Below, piece after piece: positions 10,373-19,962 of a stretch of 64,000 bases of DNA. The notes under the pieces are model-generated. The model was not told where the DNA came from. It did no database searches and saw only the letters and a program-made list of their open reading frames with translations. Numbering within the stretch: the stretch's first letter is position 1; every line of letters begins with the position of its first letter. The translations under genes were made by a program, and so were the position numbers. The stretch is from contig JANFOG010000015.1 in the NCBI GenBank assembly GCA_024336345.1, positions 62,001-126,000 on the forward strand. Direction: 5' to 3'. Origin of the DNA: Mariannaea sp. PMI_226. Its lineage: Eukaryota; Ascomycota; Sordariomycetes; Hypocreales; Nectriaceae.

Positions 10373-12211
10373 TCATAAACGTGAGCCATCCTTTTTGAAC
10401 CGTCTATATGACGGGCCATCCCAATTACCTGTTGGCGACATCATATCAGTGCCATTAGTCACGTTATCCAGTAAGGAATGCATAAAGACATGTCGGTCTG
10501 GAGGAATATCCCACCGCATGGCCAGCGAGTCAAAGGTTCGCACAACAGCCTCGTCAGTTGAGCACTTTTTGACTGCGCGCAACGCCCAGATTACCAGCCA
10601 TCGATCGATCCGGAACCTCTTGTCCGCTTCATCCTTTGCTTGGTACAGGGCCATCAACACGCCCTCAAGCCTCTGTTCACTCCATTCGGAGCTGGTATAT
10701 CCGCCGTGGAGGTAGAACCCTTTGAACAGGGCCAGGAAGACAGTTGGGTGAATGGTAATTTTGAGATGCTTCATCTCGTCCAGAAACTGCGCCACCTTGG
10801 ACAAGTCACCAATTCGAGTGGCATAGTGGTCCACAAACAGCTTATATGTGTGGTTGTTGGGCGCCAACTGAACGTTATCTTGCAGTGTCTTTTGCAGTTC
10901 CGGGTACTCCTTGCCGACCTTGGTAAACATCATCAGCACCTTGGTGACGACCCGACCCATCATGTAGTTTCGTTCAGGTATGCTGCTGGTCAGCCCATGA
11001 CCATTCTTCATCCGCTCGTAAGTCTCCTCGGCCGCCGACTCCTCGCCGCAACGAAGGAGCCCAGAAATGACGCAGTTGAGCACGACCGTATCAACCATCT
11101 CGCCAGCCTCCACCATGTCCCTGTATGCGGCACGGATTCCCCCGGAATCCAACTTCAATCCGAAATAGTGAATCAGACTGACGTGATGGTAGCGATTGTA
11201 CTGAATCCCTCGCGTCTCCATCTCTCTGTAGATCATGTCGGCAAGCGTAAAGTTGCCTACCTTGGAGGCAATGTCAAAAAGGACGTTGAAGGTTACGTCG
11301 TTGCCCTTGACATTGGCCCCTCGCTCCATCTCTCTCCAAAGCCTCAGTGCCGTCTCCATCTCGGATGAGGTGGCGCGACGGGTATACTTTGTGGCAAACG
11401 CCAGAGCAAAGTTCCAGTGCGACCGACGAAGAGTCAATCCCGCGTTCTTGACATCGCCAATCAAAGCAAAGTAGCGCAGCATCGATTCCGAATCTCGCTT
11501 CGGAGGCATTCCCATGACCCTGAGTAACCTATCCCGCCATTGCCATTCAAGGTGCAACATTCGCGGCTCCGGCAACCTCATGTAAAGGTTGTAGATTGGT
11601 TCCAGGCTTGTTCGAGTGGGGTGTCGCAGCCGGTACGCAATGGCAGTGCACAATTTGTCAATCAATTGTTTGGTCTCGTCATTGATCCTAAATGTCTCTT
11701 CCTTTGTCGGGTACTGAACATCCCGCCTCTTGTCCGACACCTGCAATTTGAGGCCATCAGGTTGTGCGTAGCCCCTGCGATAGGGATCCTGGTGGAAGTT
11801 GAGGTGGTCCTCGACCGTCGACGCATCTTCCTGCCGCACAAACGACATGAGATGGCCTGGGTCCTGAGCCGAGGGAGGGGTCGGTGCCTGGAACGGTGGC
11901 CTTGATGCGACGGCAGCTGTGCTGTAATTGTTGGAGACGGCGGCTGTTCGGTGTCTTCGCGGAATCGGAACGGCTCGAGTGCGGACATCGTTGGTGGTGG
12001 GGGTAAAGGTTGACAGAAGCCATAATGAGCTCCTTGAGCAGAAAAAGCGGCTGTTGTCTGCTTGACCCGTCTTCTTCTGTGGCTCCCTCTTGACGGCGGC
12101 ATCCCTTACGGTACAGAGACTCCTCCTGGCAGTCGAGATGCCAAAGCCAGTCGACGATCGATTCGAGAGTACCGCGCAGACGGAGCCATCCACTCGACTG
12201 GAGATTTTCAT
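10373..12211 (-). CDS. Mitochondrial-type pentatricopeptide repeat (PPR) protein
   Basis: Single-exon frame, 612 aa from the ATG at 12211. The N-terminus is rich in Arg/Ser/Thr and lacks acidic runs, consistent with a mitochondrial presequence. The middle and C-terminal parts contain tandem helical PPR-like units, for example VTFNVLFDIASKVGNFTLAD followed by IYREMETRGIQYN, and VVLNCVISGLLRCGEESAAE followed by YERMKNG. Fungal PPR proteins bind mitochondrial mRNAs or rRNA and control their translation, stability or processing; the RNA target cannot be read from sequence. The gene diverges from the mS23 gene with 631 bp between start codons, so the two may share a promoter. The frame is open for 73 codons upstream, but that part reads as hydrophobic leader. 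Confidence 0.8.
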   Translation of the reverse strand: MKISSRVDGSVCAVLSNRSSTGFGISTARRSLCTVRDAAVKREPQKKTGQADNSRFFCSRSSLWLLSTFTPTTNDVRTRAVPIPRRHRTAAVSNNYSTAAVASRPPFQAPTPPSAQDPGHLMSFVRQEDASTVEDHLNFHQDPYRRGYAQPDGLKLQVSDKRRDVQYPTKEETFRINDETKQLIDKLCTAIAYRLRHPTRTSLEPIYNLYMRLPEPRMLHLEWQWRDRLLRVMGMPPKRDSESMLRYFALIGDVKNAGLTLRRSHWNFALAFATKYTRRATSSEMETALRLWREMERGANVKGNDVTFNVLFDIASKVGNFTLADMIYREMETRGIQYNRYHHVSLIHYFGLKLDSGGIRAAYRDMVEAGEMVDTVVLNCVISGLLRCGEESAAEETYERMKNGHGLTSSIPERNYMMGRVVTKVLMMFTKVGKEYPELQKTLQDNVQLAPNNHTYKLFVDHYATRIGDLSKVAQFLDEMKHLKITIHPTVFLALFKGFYLHGGYTSSEWSEQRLEGVLMALYQAKDEADKRFRIDRWLVIWALRAVKKCSTDEAVVRTFDSLAMRWDIPPDRHVFMHSLLDNVTNGTDMMSPTGNWDGPSYRRFKKDGSRL

Positions 12212-12842
12212 GAGTTCGTCCTCATTGTGCAGTGCTGGGTTTCGAGTTTGTGTTTTGTTGCTGGGTACGGGAGCCCAAGAAAAAGACAGGAAGGGAGACG
12301 GAGAAGAGAGAAAGGCGTTTGTTGAAGACGCACCAAAGGGAAGGATGAGGAGGGGGGTGATTAGTACGGGGAAAGTAATAGAAATTGTAGTGTAGGTAGG
12401 TAGGTCGTTCTGCAGAGTTGAGAGGTACAATGGCTTGAGGTGGGGACCACAGTCTGAGATGGTTTTTTTTTTTCCCTCTTCAGATTCCCAGTGAGCAGGT
12501 TCAGCCTACCACCTACCTCCCCAGGTACCTACTCGCTGTAAGTACCTATAGTACCTTAGTAACTGTAAGCAAACCAACCTTGGGGGAGAGGGAAGCATTT
12601 GGCACTAAAAAAGCTCCGCCTTCCCGCCTTCCCGCCCGGCCATACGATTCGCCGAACACTTCCAAAATTTCCACTGCAAATGAGCACATCAGGCGCTTGA
12701 CGGAGAGATAGAGTCGGAGAATACACTGCGCGACAAGCAGCACCAGCACCAGCACCAGCCCACGCAGAATCTCAATTGCTCATTCACAGTACGTCCTTTG
12801 ATATTATTTTCTAAAACCTTCACAGCTCCGTTTGCTAATTGA
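12212..12842. promoter_or_regulatory. Bidirectional promoter, PPR gene / RSM25
   Basis: 631 bp between divergent start codons of two mitochondrial-protein genes. It contains a cluster of GTACCTA/ACCTACC words (12500-12560) including GGTACC at 12524, a T9 run, and CAGCAC repeats at 12737-12765 just upstream of RSM25. Confidence 0.5.
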
Positions 12843-13740
12843 ATGTCCCAAGCAAAAACCCTGGGCGCCATGGGCGGGCGACAGATCAGACCCGCACGGG
12901 TCTACCAGACCGTCACCGAAGAGCTGAACCACCGAATCCTCGCCGGCTCATCATCCAATCCGCCGCCATGGTATGGCATCATGACCTCTGTCCCTCCCGC
13001 CGAGACTCTAGTACGAACGGTCTCTCCTCGTCACAGCAAAAATGATATCCGAGCCAAGACGCCCAAGAACTTGTTCCGTCCGAAGAAGATTGTCTACATT
13101 GAGGATCGATTACGACAGGTGTTTTATAAAGACCACCCTTGGGAGCTTGCCCGACCAAGAATTATTCTTGAATTGGATGGAAAGGACCACCAGCGATGCG
13201 ATTGGGGCAAGGGTCTGAGGCAGCCCGGCGTTCCTCTGTCTGGAGAAAGGCATGTTCACACATCTCATCCCCCACCATGTTCGCTTTTTGTGCTTTCTTT
13301 GCATTTCCTTTTTTGGGGTTTTTTTTTGGGGGGGGGTTTTCCCCTGGGGAACAGTATACAACTAACAGAGTGAACACAGCGTCGTACAACGCCAGCTGTG
13401 GCTGATGGAGAATAAAAAGATGGACGAGAGAAAAGCCTACGACGTGACCCGTCACGAATTCTATCGTTTCCGACAAGAAGAAGAAGTCGAGAAGCGCCTC
13501 GCCGTCGAAGAAGCTCGCCACGTTGGCGCCTACTTTGGCAAGACCCGCATCGATGTCAGTCACTACCTGGAGGATCGCGAGTTTGAGAACTGGAAGATAT
13601 GGGCCGGCAAGGAAACGGAGAGACAGGAGGCGCGACGCAACTCTGAGATTGAAAGCTTTGGACTAGAGGAGGAGGATCCTGAGGTCGAAGCGAATGCTGA
13701 TGAGACAACAAAAACTGAGGCGCAACCAGCAGCAGTATGA
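12843..13740 (+). CDS. RSM25: Mitochondrial small-subunit ribosomal protein mS23 (Rsm25)
   Basis: Two exons, 12843-13249 and 13380-13740, 255 aa. The protein opens with a basic segment GGRQIRPARVYQTVTEEL and carries the family stretches PPPWYGIMTSVPPAETLVRT, PKNLFRPKKIVYIEDRLR and FYKDHPWELARPRIILE. Exon 2 supplies SVVQRQLWLMENKKM, DERKAYDVTRHEFYRFRQ and an acidic tail. This matches the fungal Rsm25/mS23 family, a protein of the mitoribosomal 37S subunit. The intron is unusual: the donor is GC (AAAG|GCATGT) and the acceptor ACACAG, and only this junction restores the Ser codon of GESVVQ. The 130-bp intron carries a T9 run followed by G10. The gene diverges from a PPR gene. Confidence 0.9.
13250..13379 (+). 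other. GC-AG intron of RSM25
   Basis: Donor GCATGT after AAAG and acceptor ACACAG. The intron holds a T-then-G homopolymer block around 13310-13340. No GT donor nearby keeps the frame. Confidence 0.8.
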
Positions 13741-13928
13741 GGTCGATGATGAGAGGGAAAATAAGAAAAAAAAAAAGACCTCGTGTATACATTTTTGTAC
13801 AAAAAGAGATATAGTAAACCCAAATCCTTTTCACCTCCTTTTATATCGTTGTTTTATTTTATTTTTGTGACCCCTCACAAACATAAACACACTCTGTTTT
13901 TTTTCTCTATCTCATTCCATCTCCTCAC

Positions 13929-14876
13929 CTACAACTCTGGTCGTCGTGAGTTAAAGACCATTTCTCCAGCATGGCCAACATTATACTTTGCCGTCAAACC
14001 CTTGTGCTGTACTAGGAAGATGTCGGCAATTCCTGTGTGATAGAGAATCTTTCCTGTCAAGCTCAAAGTTGAGATGCGCGCCCACGACTCAATGTATACA
14101 AATCTCATGCGGTCCTCGGGCACCACATAAAACATCCTGAGAAGGTGAGACGCAGCTGCCACAAATAAACCCGTTGCCGGTCCATTGGAGAAGATGTATT
14201 TGGGATACCTCAGCTTCTCACCAACTTTGCCAGCTGGACGGGCAAGTAGCACGGGAAACACGTCGAGAAGACTCAGCAATGCTGTAAACGGCGTCGTAAG
14301 GAGGGATTGGTGGACACGACGTGCACGAGTGACGAGACATTTATCGTACGTGCCAGGACTATGGCCATTGGCCTCGCAGAGGGTCCTGAGATCGGCCTCG
14401 TAGTCTTCAAGGTGATGGTCAGACATGGTATCGCCACTAGAGATGATATACCGACGATGGAAGTTGGAAAAGTTGGAGTAGCCATCGTCCATCATCATGA
14501 GCATCTCCTTGGTGTGGCCGCCAGACCCCAGAACGAAGAGATAGTAGTCTGTAGCCCGACGACGCTCTCCCATCATATCTTTCCAGGTGATCCTGAGGGT
14601 ATAGCGACGATTCAGTATGCCTATATGTCTTGCCTATTGTATTTCAAAAAAAGAAAACAAAGGAATTTGGTTAGAAAGGGCGGAGTCTTCAACAACTATC
14701 AACTTGACACTCACTGTAAAGAAGTTGGCAAGGCCAATAAGGATAAAGAGGTAGGTGATGAGGTATGTATGAGACGAAACGGTGACAGCACATGTGAAAC
14801 CGGTACTGATGACAATAGCGGTGCCTGCAACCAAGTACGTCAGGCCAGAGCCTGGCTTTATGGCTGTCGACGACAT
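13929..14876 (-). CDS. ALG14: Alg14, membrane anchor subunit of UDP-GlcNAc transferase
   Basis: Two exons, 14715-14876 and 13929-14633, 288 aa. Exon 1 encodes two hydrophobic stretches near the N-terminus (TYLVAGTAIVISTGFTCAV and YLITYLFILIGLANFFT). Exon 2 carries the Alg14 glycosyltransferase fold, opening with YYLFVLGSGGHTKEML, then RRYIISSGDTMS, YPKYIFSNGPATG and RFVYIESWAR, and ending with DIFLVQHKGLTAKYNVGHAG. Alg14 recruits the catalytic subunit Alg13 to the ER membrane to add the second GlcNAc onto the dolichol-linked oligosaccharide. Splice signals are canonical (GTGAGT, AATAG). An internal ATGATG at 14576 in exon 2 would give a protein without membrane anchor and is judged not to be the start. 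Another gene of the same pathway, Alg2, lies at 49559. Confidence 0.94.
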
Positions 14877-15462
14877 CTTTTTTTGCCCCGCCGTGTCGAT
14901 GACTTATAAGCAGGTGTATCTCTTCTCTCTGGACAGTGTGTTCTCAAGTGAAACAAGGGAGGTGGTAGCCATGGAACGTGTGAAGTCTTCCTCTCTCCGA
15001 TTATGTATGCGGCATATATATCCGAGATCCCTATACATCAAATGGGTATGTATCGTATGAGTTGGCAGAGTTGTGTCATGATAATTGAGTGTGGTGATGA
15101 TGGATGTGAAGGGGAGTCCAGCGAAGGGGGAGGGAAGTGGTGCACGGGCCTGTGTTGAGTTAACTACCTCCAGTCCCTTATGTATGGTATGTAGTTGTCA
15201 GTCTATCCTCTCCAATTTCATGGCTACCCTGTAGTCGGTTAATTTTCAAGCCGTGGAATAGTCAACTCATTGAAACAAACAATAATTCATCAAAATGTCC
15301 CCTACATGTCGAGTCTAGCCATTACTTTCTTTAATACACTTTAGCAAAGGTGAAATTCTCTTTGACTATTGACTAAACTCCAATCGACACACAGTGCTCA
15401 GCAACTCAACTTATTTAAGAGAGCATACCAATCTCAGATATCCTATTCCATCCCAACCACGA
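14877..15462. promoter_or_regulatory. ALG14 upstream region / 3' flank of the Rho-like gene
   Basis: Spacer of 586 bp between the ALG14 start and the Rho-like gene stop, both on the minus strand. It contains TATATATCC near 15014 and mixed-composition sequence. No gene is visible. Confidence 0.5.
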
Positions 15463-16859
15463 TCACTCCACTCGCATCCGCAACAACATCCGTCGTTTCT
15501 TGTGAGGCTCTTTCTCTCTCTCTTCTTCCTCCTCCTCCTCCTCCTTCTCTTCTTCATGAACCAAGGAGCCATCCGGAAAAGAAATATCATCGTCGAGAGC
15601 TCGCTTCATAGCCTTCTGTGCAATGTCATCAAATACTTCCTCCATTCCCTCTCCAGAGGCAGCAGAGCATTCAATGTAATCATAAGCTCCAATACGCTCT
15701 GCATGCCAACTCGCCTTGAGTTCGGTGTCAGTCAAATGAATCTGAGAAAGTCAAGGGGGAAAAACGAATAAAACTATGCATACTTCAGATGCACATACAC
15801 AGCAAGTCGGAAAAGCCAGCAGGTTCGACGTGTATGCCGCCCCTTCTCGATGATCTCCTAGAAAACACTGGTCGCGCATGTCCTTCTTCATTCCCAGGAG
15901 ATATAGCATTGGTTCGAACGAGCCTGACCGACCGAATCCGTGGCTAGATGCATGATGCCACTGTTTTTATTTTTCTTTATTTAGTCAAGATGACAAAGTG
16001 CGGAGTAAGGCAACACACCCATTGGACAATTGTGTACATGGAAACCTTGTCCGAGATATCGAAGCAGAGAAAGATGGCGTCCCATGCGAGGTACGTCAGC
16101 CGCTCGATCGTGTTGAGGTCCGGGACGCCCGAGGTGTCCTACAGCTCGATGCGGGTCGGCTGGCCGTTGTAGGTAATGTCTTTGAGGTACGTCTCATACA
16201 ATGGGCGAGTAAAGCCGCGAGTCTTGGAGAGTCAAAGGGTTTGCTTTATTTAAAGCATATCGAGTGTGTGTGTGGAAGGGTAACTTACATCCGGGAAGTA
16301 GCCATAACGTGCGCGACTATTCCAATGCAAACCAGTCAGATATCCAAGACTAATACAAAACAAGTCCCACTGCTGGATGTCCAAACTTACAATAGTAGAG
16401 ACGTCTGTCCGGAGCCACGGCTTCCAACAAAGAGAAAGTTTAGACGAACAGGAGCAGGAGGAAGAGTTAGTTCTGCATCAGGTGGATGAAACTGTTTTCG
16501 TTTTCGACCGAAGAGTGCTAGGATGCCCTTTCTCTTCTTGCCTGAGTTGGCTATATCCCCGGGTAGGCTGATAGCTGGTCTGCTGGAGGCAGGAGAGGAC
16601 CATTCAAATGACCTGGAAACGTGGAAAAAGCTGAGGCGCGTGGATGGGCGGCGGACTGGCGGTTTCTGGCCATGTACTGTCTGTCTCTCGAGATTAAAAA
16701 TATTTTCCCCTGAAAAAGGGTTGTAGAAAGGATCCTATTTCAGCTTACCAGCCTTGTGGCAGGACGTGAACCAAAGCCGTCGCCCTCAAAGGGGTCTTCT
16801 CGATCCAGACGGCTGGGCACGCGGGTACGCCAAAAGTCGATCCGACTGCCGGGACTCAT
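15463..16859 (-). CDS. Atypical Rho-family GTPase with one in-frame TAG (edited gene or recent pseudogene)
   Basis: Six exons can be joined: 16749-16859, 16391-16680, 16289-16316 (28 bp), 16019-16222, 15784-15960 and 15463-15741, about 362 codons. All five introns have GT..AG ends and consistent phases; the exon 2 acceptor could also be six bases upstream. A disordered 115-residue extension precedes the G domain: LNFLFVGSRGSGQTSLL, RARYGYFPD, PLYETYLKDITYN, DTSGVPDL, WDAIFLCFDISDKVSMYT, LLGMKKDMRD, and ECSAASGEGMEEVFDDIA. Codon 171 is TAG (16139-16141), exactly where Rho proteins have the Trp of LWDTAG. The P-loop Lys is Gln129, the switch I Thr aligns with Pro, and Gln61 aligns with Val. G4 (KKD) and G5 (SA) are kept. 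No CAAX box: the tail is acidic then basic, ending RMRVE. Rho-like identity is firm; function is unknown. Confidence 0.8.
16130..16148 (-). other. Hairpin centred on the in-frame TAG of the Rho-like gene
   Basis: On the mRNA strand, CGAG pairs with CTCG and, after one C-C mismatch, TGT pairs with ACA. This leaves a three-base loop AGG whose first base is the A of the TAG codon. Seven pairs flank the loop. Hairpin-loop position and a U before / G after the A are the reported preferences of A-to-I mRNA editing in Sordariomycetes. Confidence 0.6.
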
Positions 16860-17182
16860 GTCTAGTAATTGTTGTTAGAGGGAGAAGAGACAATAGAGAT
16901 GTGTACGATGAAAGTAAGTGCTATACTTTCAAGTGAGGTTGAATACTGTTGTTGTTGTTGTTTCTGTTGCTGCCGCTGTTTAAATCTGGACGAGTGCTAT
17001 TTGTTGGCGACTTTTTTTTATTGACCAGCTGATGATTCTGCCAGCAAAGTAGTATGGCAGCTGGCAAGATATGGCAAGATATCAGTGGCTCTCATCCTAT
17101 CTGAGCTACTAGTGCACAGGTACCTTACGGTGTATATACATAGGTAGATCAAGTAGCCTGTAACCTATTTCTCAACAGCATT
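16860..17182. promoter_or_regulatory. Upstream region of the Rho-like gene
   Basis: 323 bp between the Rho-like start and the oxidase stop. It contains a TTG-repeat (16943-16960), a T8 run, and GGTACC at 17119 followed by TATATACATA. No gene is visible. Confidence 0.5.
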
Positions 17183-18854
17183 TCAGATGGCATCGGCAAG
17201 TTTCTCCAATCTCGTCCTCTTCAACCTCTCGCCATCGACCTTTAGGTCATCCTGCGGAAACCAATCTCGCAATTTCCCCTTTGGCCGACCAACCTCCTTT
17301 TCCAACTCCTCATCGCCCTTACCTAGTAGCATGATGGCCAGCGCCGTCCCAGAGAGCCACGAACAGACCATGCCCTCGCCATTGAAGCCCGCTGCAATCC
17401 AATGGCCGCAGCTTTCCTTGCCCGATACTGGTCCTGGAGGCTCGTTCCCAGGAAGTCGTCCAACGAAGGGCATGAAATCGCCCGTCATGCCCAAAATGCC
17501 CGTCCAAGCCTTCCTCACCATACTTCCCTCTCCCCAATTCGACTCAAACACCGTTGGCATCACGCCCCGGATATGAATCCCAGGGAGTGTGTTCATTTGG
17601 CCATCGTCCCATTGACCAAGCTGGTCAAGACCCTGTTCACGGCTCCGAAACAATCCTCCACCCACCATCAAATCCCCCTGGGTACCATCGTCGTTGTCGG
17701 GTCGCTGTGTCACGTAGTCATACCCTGGAGCGTAGATTATGGACCAGGAGCGGTTGCCGTGTGATGCAGGAAACTTGTATCCAGGGCGCTGGGCCGACAT
17801 GTGTGCCAGAGCCCCAGTGAGATGGCCTCGCAGAAGTGGAACAAGCTGGGGAGCAAAGCCATTGGTCGCGTGTATGACGTGCCGCGATCGAATACTGCCA
17901 CTACTGCTTGTATCAACGAGGTATGCGTACGGTGCCTCTGCGGGTTTGTGGCTGACGTCCTTTGCCGTGGTATGCGTCCTGATGGTCAAGCTAGGATATC
18001 GTTGAAGCAGGTTTTCCCAGACACTGGTGACTAGACGGTAAGGCCAGACAGCCCCGGCTTTGTAAGAAATGGCACCTATAACGGCGTTGCTTGCTCCAAA
18101 CTATTTTCAACGTGCAGGGCAGAGTTAGCAGGCATGGTATCTGGGGGCGTTGCAATAGAATGATGCAAATCACTGGGCAAGGTCAACAGGGGTTTTCGTT
18201 CTTCATTACCTCCTTTTGTGCTTGGTTGGCGTCCCATACATGGTGAACTATTTCTGGTAGCCACTCTCTCGCCTCCTCGACTTGTTTCTTCGCCTTTTCG
18301 AGATCATCCTTCTCCAGGAACAGGTCGACCGTTTGCACCTCCCTGGCTTCTCCTAATGGGAATTGTTCTCCAATCTCTAATAGTGTAGGTAGATGTAGCA
18401 TTTGGAATCGGATAAAGTCTCTCGCTCGTTCTGGACCAATCTTTTTCCTGTAAAAGGAAAACATCTCGTAGGGTGTAGACTTGATATGCCCACCGTTGCG
18501 CCCCGTTGCGCCGCTGCACAATTGTCTCGCTTCCAAAACGGTTACCTTTAATGGTGCCCCGCCATCCTGTTCAGAAAGCTCCAGAAGCGTTTTCGCTATG
18601 GAAACACTTGTGATGCCGCTCCCAATAATCACCACATCACTCTCATCTGGCAGGACGCCTTGAATGTCACATAATTCAGGGAAAGGCGGGTCATCCAGCC
18701 AATACGACGATGTCGGAGTCTCCACTGGGAATCTTGGGGGAAGGGCGACTCTCTTGAGCAGCGATGAGAATTGGGAGTTGAGCGAAGCCAGGAGCTTAAT
18801 AGCTGAGGATACAGTGAACAGGATGCCTTGGAGAGTCGAAATGATAAATCCCAT
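17183..18854 (-). CDS. FAD-dependent amino-acid/amine oxidoreductase (DAO family)
   Basis: Two exons, 18210-18854 and 17183-18100, 520 aa. The N-terminus has a hydrophobic segment (GFIISTLQGILFTVSSAIKL). A Rossmann FAD site follows: DVVIIGSGITSVSIAKTLLE, the acidic strand end TVLEARQLCSGATG, then RNGGHIK, a hallmark of DAO-family enzymes. Exon 2 contributes GAISYKAGAVWPYRL, VIHATNGFAPQLVPLLRG, TGILGMTGDFMPFVGRLPG and the C-terminal FAD loop IAAGFNGEGMVCSWLSG. Layout and length resemble fungal relatives of gamma-glutamylputrescine oxidase. The substrate is probably a secondary or primary amine, but this is inference. Splice sites are canonical (GTAATG, AATAG). The N-terminal hydrophobic stretch may be a signal anchor. 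The frame is open upstream of the chosen ATG, but those residues are not family-like. Confidence 0.88.
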
Positions 18855-19962
18855 GGCGAAGAGAGAGAGAGAGAATGAGAGAGAGAGAGGTGTTTGAAGT
18901 CCCTCCCCTATGAATTCAAGAGGAATACGCACAAAATTGAATTGGGGTTTAGTATCGATGTTGCTACATGCTTCCCCAGCATGCAACAAGCCATTCAATA
19001 ACTCGATACGAGGCTCTATTGGACAGAAAATCAGATAAACCCCACGTGATATAACCGAAGTGACCTGTTCACAATACATCTACATACCGTGAGATTTATA
19101 TATACCCATATGTTGATGATTTTCGGACACTTCACAGATGTCAAAAGCCAGGCGATTGAGACAACATTGATTGAAGACGTTCTAGTGGCTGGCATTTTTT
19201 TTCTAACACTCTAGATTCCCATCCATTTCCCGCCCAATAACCCCAATCCTAACACTCCCAATACTCATAAGCCTTTGGAAGAAAATGACTCCTAGGAAAA
19301 CAGTAATAAAGTCATTCTGATTCATCAACTCTTCGTTGAGCAAAACAAATTTCACAAAAATGACCACAAACCACAATCCCCTTGGTCACGCTCAGACGAT
19401 ATGAGTCGGAACAATACAAAGCCAAGAAAAAGAATAACAAAAGAAGAAGAAGAGGAAGAAAAAGAAAAAAAAAGGAAATTTCAACACGTATGAAAAGTTG
19501 AAAAAGGGGTTTGGTAGCCGCTTAGTTTTGATCAGCTTATCCCCGGCCCAGCCAGACAAACACTTCCGCTCCCTTTGCCTTACGCCCAAAATTAATGCAG
19601 GGTATGTTGTTGTTCCGAACTGAAAAAAAAAAAAAAAAATTTGAAGCAGAAGAAACAGAATAATAATCACAAGGTTTTGTGTCCTGGTAAATGCTGGCCG
19701 TTTTAATTTTCCTGGTCGTTTGAGCTGGCTCGCAAAGTTGCGGCCCCTGAAACTCCAGATTCCTGTCCAAGAGAAACCAGAAGGGGAAAAAAAAGAGGAA
19801 GAAAAAAATAATAATAATAGACAATACAAGTTTAAAAAGAACTTGAAGACGGAAAGTTTGGTAAGACGCGCAGGCTGTGTGTGATACGACAGAATTTTTT
19901 CTTTCGAAATGAGTACCAGACAACGCTTGCTTTGAATCGAAAAAAAAAAAAATAGGTATTCA
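18855..19962. promoter_or_regulatory. Upstream region of the oxidase gene / 3' flank of KCS1
   Basis: About 1.1 kb with GA repeats just upstream of the oxidase start (18858-18892), an A/G-rich block at 19430-19470, and A-runs at 19621-19640 and 19940-19952 near the KCS1 3' end. Frames here encode only Phe/Ser runs from the T-rich complement. No gene is supported. Confidence 0.5.

Noticed and set aside
16139..16141. The TAG as a result of repeat-induced point mutation.
   Set aside because: The change fits C-to-T at CpA on the other strand, but the rest of the gene shows no dense C-to-T pattern, which RIP would leave. Kept only as a minor alternative for the origin of the base.
16141..16192. 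A 52-bp intron (GTACCT...CTGTAG) that would remove the TAG from the Rho-like gene.
   Set aside because: Its length is not a multiple of three, so splicing it shifts the downstream frame into an early stop and destroys the clear DTSGVPD and WDAIFLCFDIS reading. It would also remove the conserved switch I to strand segment.
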